Positions 17,028 to 27,465 of a stretch of DNA of 64,000 bases are shown here, in pieces; within the stretch, counting starts at the first letter, position 1, and each line of letters begins with the position of its first letter. The notes under the pieces are model-generated. The model saw only the letters and a list, made by a program, of their open reading frames with translations, was not told where the DNA came from and did not search any database. Origin of the DNA: Xanthomonas rydalmerensis (GTDB lineage Bacteria; Pseudomonadota; Gammaproteobacteria; Xanthomonadales; Xanthomonadaceae); contig NZ_CP126170.1 of the NCBI RefSeq assembly GCF_033170385.1, positions 1,636,001 to 1,700,000 of the forward strand, written 5' to 3'. The position numbers and the translations under genes are program-made.

Positions 17028-19028
17028 ATGATCCTTGTCCTGCGCCGCGCTGCGTTCGCCGCGGCCTGTCTTTCCCTTGTCGCCGCCGCTCAGGCCAATG
17101 CAGCCACTGCTGCTGCCGCGGATGGCGCCGGCACCTACGATCCGCAGGCGCTGTTCGCGCCGTTGCAGTTGCCGCAGCCGGCCAACGCCTATCGCAGCGG
17201 CGGCGGCGTGCCCGGCCCGCAATACTGGCAGAACCGCGCCGACTACGACCTGCACGCCACCCTGGAGCCGGCCACGCATACGCTGCGCGGCCAGGAGACC
17301 ATCACCTACAGCAACCGCAGCCCGGACACGCTGGACGTGCTGTGGCTGCAGTTGGATCAGAACCTGTACCGCGCCGATGCCCGCGGCCGTACGCTGCGCG
17401 CCGCGCGTGCCGACCGACCCGCGCCGCAGAGCACCGATGGCGTCCGTATCGCCAAGGTGGAACTGGAACAGGGCGGCAAGCGCGTGCCGGCGACCTTCCT
17501 GATCGACGACACGCGCATGCGCGTGGACCTGCCGCAGCCGCTGGCCAGCGGCAAGGCGCTCAAGCTGCACATCGACTACGCCTACACCGTGCCCGGCACC
17601 TGGGGCGGCCGTACCGCGGTCACGCCCACCCCTGATGGCGACATCTACGAGATCGCGCAGTGGTATCCGCGCATGGCGGTGTACGACGACCTGCGCGGCT
17701 GGGACACCCAGCCCTACCTGGGCGCGGAGTTCTACCTGGAGTACGGCGATTTCGACTACGCGGTGACGGTGCCGTGGAACTATCTGGTGGCCGGTTCCGG
17801 GGAACTGGTGAATCCGGCGCAGGTACTCACCGCCACCCAGCGCCAGCGCCTGGCGCAAGCGGCCGCCAGCGACACGACGGTGACCATTCGCGGTGCCGAT
17901 GAAGTGGGCAACCCGGCCAGCCGGCCCAGCGCCAGCGGCACCCAGACCTGGCGCTTCCACATGGACCACACCCGCGATGTGGCCTTCGCTGCTTCGCCGG
18001 CCTTCGTCTGGGACGCGGCGCGGATCAACCTGCCCGCGGGCAAGCACGCGCTGGCGATGTCGGTGTATCCGCGCAGTGCGGTCGGCAGCGACAAGTGGGG
18101 CCGCTCCACCGAGTTCGTGAAGGCTTCGATCGAGCACTTCTCGCAGTGGTATCCGTACCCGTGGCCGGCGGCGGTGAACCTGGGCGGCCACGGCGCCGGC
18201 ATGGAGTATCCGGGCATCGTCTTCGACGACATGGAGGACGGCGGCAAGCCACTGTTCTGGATCACCGCGCACGAACTGGGCCACGGCTGGTTCCCGATGA
18301 TCGTCGGCTCCAACGAGCGCCGCCACGCGTTCATGGACGAGGGCTTCAACACCTTCATCGACGTCTATGCCTCCGACGCGATCAACCATGGCGAATTCGC
18401 GCCCAAGCGCGATGGCGAGTACGCGCCCGGCGGCGGCAACCCGGTGGACGAGATCCTGCCGCTGCTGGCCGACGCGAAAGCGCCGACCCTGCTCGACCGC
18501 GCCGATGCCACCAGCGAGACCTACCGGCATCCGCTGACCTACTTCAAGGGCGCGCTGGGCCTGGTGCTGTTGCGCGAACAGATCCTCGGGCCGGCGCGCT
18601 TCGATCCGGCGTTCCGCAAGTACATCGCCATGTGGGCGTACAAGCATCCCACGCCGTCGGATTTCTTCCGGCTGATGGAGAGCGAGTCCGGCGAGGACCT
18701 GAGCTGGTGGTGGCGCGGCTGGTACTTCAACAACTGGCAGTTGGACATGGGCGTGCGCGCGGCCGCCTACGTCGACCACGACCCGGCAAAGGGCCTGCTG
18801 GTGACCTTGCGCAGCCGCCAGAAGCTGGTGATGCCGGCGACCTTGCGCATCGACTTCGCCGACGGCAGTCATCTGGACCAGCGCGTGCCGGTGGAGACCT
18901 GGATGCAGCAGACCCAGCCGCAGATCCGCGTGCCGAGCACGCAGAAGGTGCTGCACGTGACCCTGGATCCGGACCACGTGCTGCCCGACGCCGACCGCAG
19001 CGACAACCGCCTCGATACGGTGAGCTGA
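17028..19028 (+). CDS. Secreted M1-family zinc metallopeptidase
   Basis: A 666-residue exported protein. A signal peptide (AAFAAACLSLVAAAQANA) precedes an aminopeptidase N-like N-domain. The zinc site is HELGH (His415, Glu416, His419) with the third ligand Glu438 exactly 18 residues on, in the classical gluzincin spacing. A GxGMEYPG sequence upstream takes the place of the GAMEN substrate motif, and the aromatic SWWWRGWYFNNWQ occurs late. It probably trims peptides in the periplasm. The start is the ATG that opens the signal peptide, since the frame runs back into pyrB. Confidence 0.92.
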   Translation: MILVLRRAAFAAACLSLVAAAQANAATAAAADGAGTYDPQALFAPLQLPQPANAYRSGGGVPGPQYWQNRADYDLHATLEPATHTLRGQETITYSNRSPDTLDVLWLQLDQNLYRADARGRTLRAARADRPAPQSTDGVRIAKVELEQGGKRVPATFLIDDTRMRVDLPQPLASGKALKLHIDYAYTVPGTWGGRTAVTPTPDGDIYEIAQWYPRMAVYDDLRGWDTQPYLGAEFYLEYGDFDYAVTVPWNYLVAGSGELVNPAQVLTATQRQRLAQAAASDTTVTIRGADEVGNPASRPSASGTQTWRFHMDHTRDVAFAASPAFVWDAARINLPAGKHALAMSVYPRSAVGSDKWGRSTEFVKASIEHFSQWYPYPWPAAVNLGGHGAGMEYPGIVFDDMEDGGKPLFWITAHELGHGWFPMIVGSNERRHAFMDEGFNTFIDVYASDAINHGEFAPKRDGEYAPGGGNPVDEILPLLADAKAPTLLDRADATSETYRHPLTYFKGALGLVLLREQILGPARFDPAFRKYIAMWAYKHPTPSDFFRLMESESGEDLSWWWRGWYFNNWQLDMGVRAAAYVDHDPAKGLLVTLRSRQKLVMPATLRIDFADGSHLDQRVPVETWMQQTQPQIRVPSTQKVLHVTLDPDHVLPDADRSDNRLDTVS

Positions 19029-19448
19029 TCGCGCCGCGGCCATCCGCGCCGTCGTCGGCGTCGGATGGCCCGCGCAAACGTGCTGCGGCCGCAACATTCG
19101 CCGCTGCGTGCCGCCGGCGTGGGCTTGTCCCCGATGCAGTGCCCCGGCGGCGATGCCGATGCGTGCGATGCGCGTGCGTTCGCCGTCATTGCCGACGCCC
19201 TGTGCCCAACGCGGCGCGCGTGTAGACAGCCTGTCCCTGGCTGTCGCTGTCTGTCTCCTGCGGACCGTGGGTGTCCGCTTGTCCTGTCCCACGCGGCGAA
19301 CGGGGCGGGGGGTTCCAGTTCGGCATCGCGGCGATTGCGTGGGCCACAGCGCGCATTCCAAGAATGCCGCCGGCCCCCACGCCCCGTGCCGGCGCATGCG
19401 CGCACTGCCATGCGTCCTGCACTCATCGCGACAGATGGGAGAAACATC
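19029..19448. other. Intergenic region upstream of the pectate lyase
   Basis: This 420-bp gap separates the metallopeptidase from the lyase. No gene or repeat was recognised. It must hold the lyase promoter, but I could not assign a convincing -35/-10 pair or a Clp/CRP-like operator. Confidence 0.4.
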
Positions 19449-20513
19449 ATGCAGCAGCAATTCCGCATGGGCGCACTGGCGCTCGCGCTGGCCGTCGCCG
19501 CCACCCCGGCCTTCGCCGGCCCGGTCGGCTACGGCGCCAACACCACCGGCGGCGGCACCGCCATTCCGGTGAACGTCGCCACGATGGAGGCGATGCAGGC
19601 GGCGATCGACAACTACGCCGGTTCCGGCGGCCTGGTGCTCAACTACACCGGCACCTTCAACTACGCCGGCATCACCGACGTGTGCACGCAATGGAAGCTG
19701 CCGGCCAAGACCGTGCAGATCAAGAACAAGCGCGACATCACCATCAAGGGCGCCAACGGGTCCTCGGCCAACTTCGGCGTGCGCGTGGTCGGCAACGCGC
19801 ACAACGTCATCATCCGCAACATGACCATCGGCCTGCTGCCGGGTGGCGAGGATGCCGATTCGATTTCGCTGGAAGGCAATTCCAGCGGCCAGCCGTCCAA
19901 CATCTGGGTGGACCACAACACCATCTTCGCCTCGCTGACCAAGTGCCCCGGCGCCGGCGACGCGTCCTTCGATGGCGGCATCGACATGAAGAAGGGCGTC
20001 AACCACGTCACCGTGTCGTACAACTACATCCACGACTACCAGAAGGTCGCGCTCAACGGCTACAGCGACAGCGACACCCAGAACGCCGCCGCGCGCACCA
20101 CCTACCACCACAACCGCTTCGAGAACGTGGAATCGCGCCTGCCGCTGCAGCGGCGCGGGCTGAGCCACATCTACAACAACTACTTCAACAACGTCTTCAC
20201 CTCCGGCATCAACGTGCGCATGGGTGGGGTGGCGCTGATCGAAGCCAACTACTTCGAGAACATCAAGAACCCGGTCACCTCGCGCGACAGCAGCGAGATC
20301 GGCTACTGGGACCTGATCAACAACTACGTCGGCAGCGGCATCAGCTGGACCGCACCGGAGAGCACCAGCAAGCCCTACGCCAACGCCACCACCTGGATCT
20401 CGTCCAAGACCTATCCGGAGCCGCTGGGCTATCTGTACACGGCGATCCCCGCCGCGCAGGTCAAGGCCAAGGTCATCGCCACCGCGGGCGCCGGCACCAA
20501 CCTGGCCGAATGA
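19449..20513 (+). CDS. Secreted pectate lyase, polysaccharide lyase family 1
   Basis: A 354-residue plant cell wall-degrading enzyme that cleaves polygalacturonate by beta-elimination. The signal peptide (MGALALALAVAATPAFA) ends near residue 23. The mature part is a right-handed parallel beta-helix with asparagine ladders. The family signature IWVDHNTIF is followed by DGGIDMKKGVNHVTVSYN with the calcium-binding Asp cluster, and by RLPLQRRGLSHIYNNYF, where the catalytic Arg should lie. A GGGAG ribosome site precedes the ATG. The enzyme fits a plant-associated lifestyle. It is probably exported by a type II secretion system encoded elsewhere. Confidence 0.94.
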   Translation: MQQQFRMGALALALAVAATPAFAGPVGYGANTTGGGTAIPVNVATMEAMQAAIDNYAGSGGLVLNYTGTFNYAGITDVCTQWKLPAKTVQIKNKRDITIKGANGSSANFGVRVVGNAHNVIIRNMTIGLLPGGEDADSISLEGNSSGQPSNIWVDHNTIFASLTKCPGAGDASFDGGIDMKKGVNHVTVSYNYIHDYQKVALNGYSDSDTQNAAARTTYHHNRFENVESRLPLQRRGLSHIYNNYFNNVFTSGINVRMGGVALIEANYFENIKNPVTSRDSSEIGYWDLINNYVGSGISWTAPESTSKPYANATTWISSKTYPEPLGYLYTAIPAAQVKAKVIATAGAGTNLAE

Positions 20514-20966
20514 GACGCGCTGCCTCCGCATGCCGGGGTGCGGAGGCAGTCGTGGTCCTGTTATATATCCGTCACACAATGTGTGCCGTTTGCGGCATTT
20601 ATAGGCTGCGGCGCGAAAGCCCCAAAACGGTGCGTTCGGCGCTGCGCTCTTAGCCTGGGAGCGCTATGGGTAGATTGTTTCACATGGATTTGACGCTATT
20701 GAGCGACTGCGGGTGCTGCCGTACACGCCGCGGTCACGATGCTGAGGGGCTTCAAAAAGTGTGCTCAGTTACGCATCAAGAATCGCGGGCGGCCGCCGCT
20801 ACATAAAGCGAGTCCCCGCACGTGACATCCCCGAGGCGGTCGGTGCTGGAAGTGTCTTCGTCTTCTTCTCCGTCGCATCGCGTCCCAGGCCTTCCGCCTG
20901 GCAGTGTCGTGCGCGATCCCAGGTCGTGACGCGGGGCTCCCCCCATTCTCACTCGGTACCCCATCC
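20514..20966. other. Intergenic region between pectate lyase and first chemoreceptor
   Basis: This 453-bp gap has no supported gene. It holds the hairpin at 20521-20548, a CACACA-A-TGTGTG dyad at about 20573-20585, and a moderately AT-rich stretch (20560-20720) containing TTGACG near 20692 without a matching -10 box. It should contain the promoter of the chemoreceptor gene. Confidence 0.4.
20521..20548 (+). terminator. Hairpin after the pectate lyase stop
   Basis: TGCCTCCGCA and TGCGGAGGCA form a perfect 10-bp stem with an 8-nt loop, starting 8 nt after the stop codon. No U-run follows directly, so it may be a weak terminator or an mRNA 3' stabiliser. Confidence 0.5.
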
Positions 20967-23231
20967 ATGATCGGTTTCCTGCAGCGCTACAACGTCGGGA
21001 CGCGGCTCGCGTCCGCCTTCGGCGTCCTTATCCTGCTGTCCTGCGCCCTCGTCGGCGCCGGCCTGCTGACGTTGAAACAGTCACGCGACATGATGGATAC
21101 CATCGTCAATCGGCGCATGCAGATCCTCGATTACACCGGCGAAATGCGCAACGCCAGCGCGTTGATCGCGATCAATCTGCGCAACATCGTGCTGCCAACC
21201 ACGCGTGAGGAGAACGAGCGCTTCGCCAAGGTCGTCGACGAGCAGCGCCGCTACTACGGCGAGATCCACGACAAGCTCTACGCGATTCCGGTCACCAATG
21301 CTGTCGGCGCGCAGATGCGCAAGGCGATCGACGATGCCTACGCGCGGACGCGGGTCGCCAACCAGGAGGTGCTGGATCTGGGCATGCAGGACAAGGACGC
21401 CGAGGCGCTGAAGGTGCTGATTGCCCAGGCCGCGCCGGCCACCCAGCGATGGCAGGAGGCGCTCAACGTCTATGCGAACCGGCAGCGCGAACAGGGCGCT
21501 CAGGCATATGCGAGCGCCGAAGCAGCCATGGATCGCGGCCGTGCCTTGTTGATCGCAGGCGGCGCCATCGTGGTGCTCGTCAGCGGCCTGCTGGCCTGGC
21601 TGATCACCCGCAGCCTGACCCTGCCGCTGACCCGCGCCACCCGCGTCGCCGAGGCCATCGCCAGCGGCAAGCTGGACAACGACGTGCGCACCGACGCCCG
21701 CGACGAGACCGGCCGCCTGCTGGTCGCGATGCAGGGCATGCAGCAGCAGGTCAGTAACCTGATCGGTGCGCAACTGGAGATGGCCAAGCGCCACGACGCC
21801 GGCGAAGTCAGCCATCGCATCGACGCAGAGGCGTTCCCCGGCGACTACGGGCGCATGGCGGCCGAGACCAATGCGCTGGTGGCCTCGCACCTGGCGGTCA
21901 AGACGCGCCTTGCGCAGATCATGGGCCGCTATGCGATCGGCGACCTGTCGCAGGACATGGACCGCCTGCCCGGCGAGGAAGCGGTGTTGAGCCAGACCAT
22001 GGACGAGGTCAAGGCCAACCTGTCGGCGATGAACGGGCAGATCAAGCAACTGGCCACCTCGGCCGCCGACGGCGACTTCAGCGCGCGTGGCGACGCCGAG
22101 CGCTTCCAGTACGACTTCCGGGTGATGGTGGAGAGCCTGAACCAACTGATGGCCACCGCCGACGGCAACTTGCAGGCGCTGTCCACGCTGCTGCAGGCGA
22201 TCGCCGCAGGCGACCTGACCGCACGCATGCACGGCGATTTCCGCGGCGTGTTCGCACAGATGCGCGACGACGCCAATGCCACCGCCGAACAACTGGCCGG
22301 CATCGTCGGCCGCATCAAGCACTCGGCGGTGTCGATCAATGCCGCGGCCACCGAGATCGCCGCCGGCAACGACGACCTGTCGCGCCGCACCGAGCAGCAG
22401 GCCGCCAGCCTGGAAGAGACCGCCGCCTCGATGGAGGAGCTGACCTCCACCGTCCGCCAGAACGCCGAGCACGCGCGCCAGGCCAATCAGCTGGCGGCCG
22501 GCGCGGCCTCGGTCGCCGCGCAGGGCGGCAGCGTGGTCGGTGAGGTGGTGACCACCATGAGCGGCATCGAAGCCTCCTCGAAGAAGATCGGCGACATCAT
22601 CTCTGTGATCGACGGCATCGCCTTCCAGACCAACATCCTCGCGCTCAACGCGGCGGTGGAAGCGGCGCGTGCCGGCGACCAGGGCCGCGGTTTCGCCGTG
22701 GTCGCCAGCGAGGTGCGCACCTTGGCGCAGCGCTCGGCCAGTGCCGCCAAGGAGATCAAGAGCCTGATCGACGACTCGGTGAGCCGTGTGGCCGAAGGCT
22801 CGGCCCTGGTCGATCAGGCCGGCAAGACCATGACCGAGATCGTGACCTCGGTGCAGCGCGTCACCGACATCATGGGCGAGATCTCGGCTGCGTCGCAGGA
22901 GCAGTCGGCCGGCATCGAACAGGTCAACCAGACCGTGACGCAGATGGACGAGAGCACGCAGCAGAACGCGGCCTTGGTGGAAGAGGCCAGTGCGGCGGCG
23001 CGTTCGATGGAGCAGCAGGCGGTGGAACTGAGCCAGGCGGTGGCGCTGTTCAAGCTGGACGCCTCGGCGGCCGCGCCGTTGGTGCACGCACCGCGTCATC
23101 ACGCCAACGCGGCACCCGCAGGCAAGCGCAGTGTCCGTCCGGTGGTGGCGAATGCCGCACCGGCGCGGCGTGCGGCGCAGCCCGCCGCGGCGCTGGCGTT
23201 GGCTTCGGACAAGGATTGGCAGGAGTTCTGA
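20967..23231 (+). CDS. Methyl-accepting chemotaxis protein (first of tandem pair)
   Basis: A 754-residue transmembrane chemoreceptor. TM1 lies near residues 12-35 and TM2 near 192-215, enclosing a periplasmic four-helix-bundle-type sensor of about 155 residues. HAMP and HAMP-like segments follow. The cytoplasmic signalling hairpin has its conserved tip near residues 545-580 ([20 protein letters not shown], then [16 protein letters not shown]). The last residues, DKDWQEF, match the xWxxF tail that tethers CheR and CheB. The start was placed at MIGFLQRYN, which matches the paralogue's start. No che genes are nearby. Confidence 0.94.
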   Translation: MIGFLQRYNVGTRLASAFGVLILLSCALVGAGLLTLKQSRDMMDTIVNRRMQILDYTGEMRNASALIAINLRNIVLPTTREENERFAKVVDEQRRYYGEIHDKLYAIPVTNAVGAQMRKAIDDAYARTRVANQEVLDLGMQDKDAEALKVLIAQAAPATQRWQEALNVYANRQREQGAQAYASAEAAMDRGRALLIAGGAIVVLVSGLLAWLITRSLTLPLTRATRVAEAIASGKLDNDVRTDARDETGRLLVAMQGMQQQVSNLIGAQLEMAKRHDAGEVSHRIDAEAFPGDYGRMAAETNALVASHLAVKTRLAQIMGRYAIGDLSQDMDRLPGEEAVLSQTMDEVKANLSAMNGQIKQLATSAADGDFSARGDAERFQYDFRVMVESLNQLMATADGNLQALSTLLQAIAAGDLTARMHGDFRGVFAQMRDDANATAEQLAGIVGRIKHSAVSINAAATEIAAGNDDLSRRTEQQAASLEETAASMEELTSTVRQNAEHARQANQLAAGAASVAAQGGSVVGEVVTTMSGIEASSKKIGDIISVIDGIAFQTNILALNAAVEAARAGDQGRGFAVVASEVRTLAQRSASAAKEIKSLIDDSVSRVAEGSALVDQAGKTMTEIVTSVQRVTDIMGEISAASQEQSAGIEQVNQTVTQMDESTQQNAALVEEASAAARSMEQQAVELSQAVALFKLDASAAAPLVHAPRHHANAAPAGKRSVRPVVANAAPARRAAQPAAALALASDKDWQEF

Positions 23232-24033
23232 TCCAGAGGTTGTGCTGCATCGGGCGGCGTGGCGCAACGCGCCGCCCGCTCCACACGGCCGGCAGCCACG
23301 CTGCTGCCGGCGCCACGGCGCGCTGATCCAGGCGTTTGCTGTTGCAGTCGATGATGCCGTGCCTGCAGGGGCGCGGCGCCTGCGCTCCTGAGAAAGCCGC
23401 ACCCCACGTGCGCGCGGCACCGTGTGCCGCCCTCAACACCGCCACGCTCACGCGTACGTATCGCCGCATAGCGTGTTGCTGACCTGCGTCATGTTCGCCG
23501 CTGCCGCGTGCGTGCGCTTTCGTGCAAAGGGGCATGTGCCGCTTGCACGACCGTATCCGCGCGTCATTGCATGCCCCATCTCTTCCTGTCGATGCTGCGA
23601 CGCGACTGCGATCGCACTTCTTGTCGGCGTCGCGCGCGTTTGGCATGCCGCGCACCGCGGCCAACGGAAAGTTTTTCCACCTCTCGCCCTTTCATCGCAA
23701 GCAAGTGCCATGCCGGCATTTGTAACCCTGCATGCACGCATCTTTCACGCAAAACGGCCGATCCGGCCGCTGCGCGAATGCGCCTTCGACACATCCGTCA
23801 TCTGCCTGAGGCTGTTCAATAAATTCTCCGCAATCGCCTCTCAAGTCTCTCCGCGGGAAGCCGTTACACCGCCCGCACATTGAGCGGGACGCGTCATCAA
23901 GCGTTTGATTCAAAACGCTTTTTCACGCTCTCTTCATCCCGGTTCCATTCGGGCGCACGCACCGGCGGCTGGTCGGTGCGCGTGGTCCCGGCCGCTCCAT
24001 TGCCCCAGCCATTCCCCCAAACAGGCCTCTTCC
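23232..24033. other. Long intergenic region between the two chemoreceptors
   Basis: This 802-bp gap contains no supported gene. Three structures stand out. A nested hairpin lies at 23521-23549 (CGTGCAA...TTGCACG enclosing GGCA-TG-TGCC). A CGGCCG-ATC-CGGCCG dyad lies near 23757. A hairpin followed by T lies at 23899-23923. The stretch 23690-23960 is richer in A+T than the coding DNA. Short frames here look random in composition. Confidence 0.45.
23899..23923 (+). terminator. Hairpin with T-tract upstream of the second chemoreceptor
   Basis: AAGCGTTT and AAACGCTT form an 8-bp stem with a 6-nt loop. The right arm runs into five consecutive T. It lies about 110 nt before the second chemoreceptor start, so it may end transcripts from upstream or act in the leader. 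Confidence 0.4.
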
Positions 24034-26304
24034 ATGATTGCATTCCTTCAGCGCTACAACGTTGGCGCCCGGCTCGCCACCGCATTCGGCATCCTTATCC
24101 TGTTGTCCTCGGCGCTGGTCGTCGCCGGGCTGCTGACCCTGTTCCAGGCGCGCGAGCGACTGGACGGCATCGTCAACCGCAACATCGCCGCCATCCGCGC
24201 GTCCAGCGACATGCTCAACGCCAGTTCGGTCGTGGCCATCAATGTCCGCAACATCGTGTTGCCGACCTCGCAAGAGGACAACGTCCGCTTCTCCAAGATC
24301 GTGGCCGAGCAACGCGCGCGCTACCAGGAGGCACGCAAGCGGGCGGGCGCCATTCCCAGCGGTGCGCAGAGCCAGGCCGTGCTGGAAGAGGTCGATCGCG
24401 CCCGGCAGATGACCGTGGACGTCAACAACCGGGTCATGGATCTGGGCATGCACGACAAGTCGGACCAGGCGCTGGCCCTGCTGATGGCCGAGTCCGCGCC
24501 GCTGACGCAGAAATGGCAGGACGCCATCGCCAGCTATGCCGATCTGCAGGCCACGCGCAGCAGCGAAGCCTACGCGGACGCGACGGCCGCGATGGCGCGT
24601 GGGCGCGCGATGCTCATCGCCGGCGGCTTGGCCGTGGTGCTGGTCAGCAGCCTGCTGGCGTGGATGATCACCCGCAGCCTCACCGTGCCGCTGGCCCGCG
24701 CCACCCGCGCCGCCGAGGCCATCGCCGACGGCCGCCTGGACAACGACGTGGTCACCGATGCGCGCGACGAGCCCGGCCGCCTGCTGCTGGCGATGGGCCG
24801 CATGCAGCACCAGCTGCAGCGCTTCTCCCGCGAAACCACGCTGATGATCGAGTTGCACGCCGACAAGGACATCAGTCACCGCATGCCGCAGGACTTCCCC
24901 GGCGTCTATGGCGAGCTGAGCAAGGGCATCAACACCATGATGTTCGAGCACCTGGACGCCATCGTCGAGGCGGTCGAGATCCTCAACCAATACGCTAACG
25001 GCGACCTGCGCCGCGACGCCCGGCGCCTGCCCGGCAGCCGTGCGGTGCTGCACGAATCGATGGACGCGGCCAAGGCCAGCCTGCTGGCGATCAACACCGA
25101 GATCAAGCGCCTGGCCGCCGCTGCCGCCGCCGGCGACTTCAGCGCCCGTGGCGATGCCGCGCACTTCCAGTACGACTTCCGGCTGATGGTGCAGGACCTC
25201 AACGCGATGATGGAGGTCAGTGACCGCAACTTGGGCAAGCTGTCGGCGTTGCTGCAGGCCATTGCCGCGGGCGACCTGACCGCGCGCATGGACGGCGAGT
25301 TCCATGGCGTGTTTGCGACCATGCGCGACGACGCCAACGCCACCGCCGACCAGCTGACCGGCATCGTCGGCCGCATCCAGAACGCCGCCATCAGCATCAA
25401 TGCTGCCGCCAGCGAGATCGCCACCGGCAACGACGACCTGTCGCGCCGCACCGAGCAGCAGGCCGCCAGCCTGGAGGAAACCGCGGCGTCGATGGAAGAG
25501 TTGACCTCCACCGTCAGGCAGAACGCCGAGCATGCGCGCCAGGCCAACCAGCTCGCCAGCGGCGCGGCGTCGGTCGCTTCGCAGGGCGGGGCGGTGGTGG
25601 GTCAGGTGGTCGCCACCATGAGCGGCATCGAAGCGTCGTCGAAGAAGATCGCCGACATCATCGGCGTGATCGACGGTATCGCCTTCCAGACCAATATCCT
25701 GGCGCTCAACGCCGCAGTGGAAGCGGCACGTGCGGGCGAGCAGGGCCGCGGCTTTGCCGTGGTCGCAAGCGAAGTGCGCACCCTTGCGCAGCGCTCGGCC
25801 AATGCCGCCAAGGAGATCAAGGGCCTGATCGACGACTCGGTGAGCCGCGTCGCCGAAGGCTCGGCGCTGGTCGACCAGGCCGGCAGCACCATGCAGGAGA
25901 TCGTCGCATCGGTGCAGCGCGTCACCGACATCATGGGCGAGATCTCGGCCGCGTCGCAGGAACAGTCCGCCGGCATCGAACAGGTCAACCAGACCGTGAC
26001 GCAGATGGACGAGAGCACGCAGCAGAACGCGGCGCTGGTGGAAGAAGCCACGGCGGCCGCACGTTCGATGGAGCAGCAATCGGTGGAGCTGACCCAGGCG
26101 GTGGCGCTGTTCAAACTGGAGGGCGCGCCCGTGGCAGTGCCGTCGCCAGTGCAGTCGCTACGCGGCAGGAGCGTGGCGCCTGTGGCCACGCGCAGCCCGC
26201 GCCCGCTGGCTGCGGCAGCGGCAGCGGCAGCGGCTGCCCCGGCACGACGCGCGCCGTCGTTCGCGGCGGCGGTGGCGCTGGACAAGGATTGGCAGGAGTT
26301 CTAA
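24034..26304 (+). CDS. Methyl-accepting chemotaxis protein (second of tandem pair)
   Basis: A 756-residue paralogue of the preceding receptor with the same layout: TM1 near residues 12-35, a periplasmic helical sensor, TM2 near 190-212, HAMP segments and a signalling hairpin with the same [20 protein letters not shown] tip. It ends in the same DKDWQEF tether. The periplasmic sensors differ clearly (for example [19 protein letters not shown] here), while the signalling halves are nearly identical, so the two probably sense different ligands but feed the same kinase. A low-complexity Ala-rich linker precedes the tail. Confidence 0.94.
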   Translation: MIAFLQRYNVGARLATAFGILILLSSALVVAGLLTLFQARERLDGIVNRNIAAIRASSDMLNASSVVAINVRNIVLPTSQEDNVRFSKIVAEQRARYQEARKRAGAIPSGAQSQAVLEEVDRARQMTVDVNNRVMDLGMHDKSDQALALLMAESAPLTQKWQDAIASYADLQATRSSEAYADATAAMARGRAMLIAGGLAVVLVSSLLAWMITRSLTVPLARATRAAEAIADGRLDNDVVTDARDEPGRLLLAMGRMQHQLQRFSRETTLMIELHADKDISHRMPQDFPGVYGELSKGINTMMFEHLDAIVEAVEILNQYANGDLRRDARRLPGSRAVLHESMDAAKASLLAINTEIKRLAAAAAAGDFSARGDAAHFQYDFRLMVQDLNAMMEVSDRNLGKLSALLQAIAAGDLTARMDGEFHGVFATMRDDANATADQLTGIVGRIQNAAISINAAASEIATGNDDLSRRTEQQAASLEETAASMEELTSTVRQNAEHARQANQLASGAASVASQGGAVVGQVVATMSGIEASSKKIADIIGVIDGIAFQTNILALNAAVEAARAGEQGRGFAVVASEVRTLAQRSANAAKEIKGLIDDSVSRVAEGSALVDQAGSTMQEIVASVQRVTDIMGEISAASQEQSAGIEQVNQTVTQMDESTQQNAALVEEATAAARSMEQQSVELTQAVALFKLEGAPVAVPSPVQSLRGRSVAPVATRSPRPLAAAAAAAAAAPARRAPSFAAAVALDKDWQEF

Positions 26305-26343
26305 GTCGCAACGGTCCGGGACCCGGACTGCTGTTGCGCTTGC

Positions 26344-26371
26344 GCGGCCGCCTTCTTTGGAAGGCGGCCGC
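26344..26371. terminator. Perfect hairpin between convergent genes
   Basis: GCGGCCGCCTT and AAGGCGGCCGC form a perfect 11-bp stem with a 6-nt loop. It lies between the end of the second chemoreceptor and the end of the minus-strand secreted protein. It lacks a long U-run on either strand but is well placed to act as a bidirectional terminator. Confidence 0.5.
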
Positions 26372-26464
26372 CTACGTTTGGCGATCGGGCGATCGGCGAC
26401 GTGGCCCGATTCGGGTACCAGCGGCCAGCGGCCGCCGGCTGCGGCCGCGACGCACAGCTGGCGC

Positions 26465-26947
26465 TTACTGCGGCGGCTTGGTCTGCGGGCTCTTGATCAC
26501 GTACGAGGTGATGTACTCGCCGTTGGAGCCGTAGACCACCACGATGGTGGTGTTGGCGTCGCGGTAGACCACCGTGGCGTTGCACGGGCAGCTCGCCGCG
26601 GCGGTGACCATGCCCAGCGGCTGGTTCTTCGCATCGTTGACCGCGATCATCTGCTCCTCGGCGGCTGTGCCGATCGGCAGCCGTGCCTCGGTGCCCGGCG
26701 TGGCGGTGAGCACGGTGATGACCTCGTCCTTCAACGAGTTGATCTGCACGAAACGCAGGCCGGCCTTCTCGAACGTGTAGACCTTGAACAGCGGCGACAG
26801 GCTGACGTTCTGCTTGCCGATGGGCAGGCGTTCGCCCATGCCCTGGATGGCATCGGCGGCGTTCAGCGGTGCGCGCTCGGCGGCCTGCAGGCAGGGCACG
26901 GCCAGCGCGGCCGCCAGCATCGTCAGCGTCAGTAGCGGTTTGATCAT
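26465..26947 (-). CDS. Small secreted protein of unknown function
   Basis: A 160-residue protein I do not recognise. It has a clear signal peptide (IKPLLTLTMLAAALAVPCLQA) with a predicted cleavage after residue 22 or so. The mature domain is beta-rich with an SCPCN motif (a possible metal or disulfide pair) and a hydrophobic TTIVVVYGSNGEYITSYVI end. The start is firm because AAGGAGAG lies 5 nt before the ATG. A longer in-frame extension upstream was rejected for lack of a ribosome site. A good promoter-like sequence lies about 190 nt upstream. Confidence 0.7.
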   Translation of the reverse strand: MIKPLLTLTMLAAALAVPCLQAAERAPLNAADAIQGMGERLPIGKQNVSLSPLFKVYTFEKAGLRFVQINSLKDEVITVLTATPGTEARLPIGTAAEEQMIAVNDAKNQPLGMVTAAASCPCNATVVYRDANTTIVVVYGSNGEYITSYVIKSPQTKPPQ

Positions 26948-27465
26948 GGTGTCTCTCCTTGTCTGGATGTACGGACCTGTACGCCATGGGACGAGCGGCA
27001 GCCGTGGTCCTTTCCGGCCGGAGCGCCCGCAACGGGCCGTCTCCCGGTCCGTCGTCGCCTGCCGTCCTCCTGGCTCCGCGTGTGCGCCCTCATCGGCAGG
27101 TGCGGAGATAGGAGACTTTGCTGGCGTCGAGTTCAGTATTTCTGACGTTAGTATCGCTGTCAATATGCAAAATCAGAGAGATCCGAGAAATTCGCCGTTG
27201 CTTCGGATGTAAGGTGATTCCGTACTTTCCGCAGCCTGGTTGGCGCTGGCGTGTTGCCGGGCAAGCCGTAATGCCGGGACCGTGTTCGCCCGCACGCAGC
27301 GGGCGGTCTCCCATCGCGGCCGCGTGCGCGGATCCGCGCTGCGTTGCAGCAGCCATTCCGCGGCGGCGGGCCGATCCGCGCTCCCGGGCGGCCAAACACG
27401 GGCGCAGCCGCACGCCGCCGCCGTCAGCCTGTATCGTGTCGCGTTTTCCGCACCCGACCGAGCCG
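26948..27465. other. Divergent intergenic region between the secreted protein and the permease
   Basis: This 518-bp gap holds no supported gene. The stretch 27105-27230 is clearly AT-richer than its surroundings and carries the minus-strand promoter described separately. The rest (27240-27450) is GC-rich, with nothing recognisable. Confidence 0.45.
27135..27163 (-). promoter_or_regulatory. Sigma-70-like promoter facing the small secreted protein
   Basis: Read on the minus strand, a perfect TTGACA (27163-27158) is followed after exactly 17 nt by AATACT (27140-27135), a 4/6 match to the -10 box. It would start RNA near 27128, giving a leader of about 180 nt before the ATG at 26947. Confidence 0.45.

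Noticed and set aside
16992..20579. A 1195-codon open frame on the minus strand
   Set aside because: It is antisense to the metallopeptidase and the pectate lyase, has Arg/His/Gly/Val-rich shadow composition and no domain motif. Long shadow frames are expected at this GC content.
21081..26079. Two very long antisense frames opposite the chemoreceptors
   Set aside because: They mirror the regular helical codon pattern of the chemoreceptors and show no independent features.
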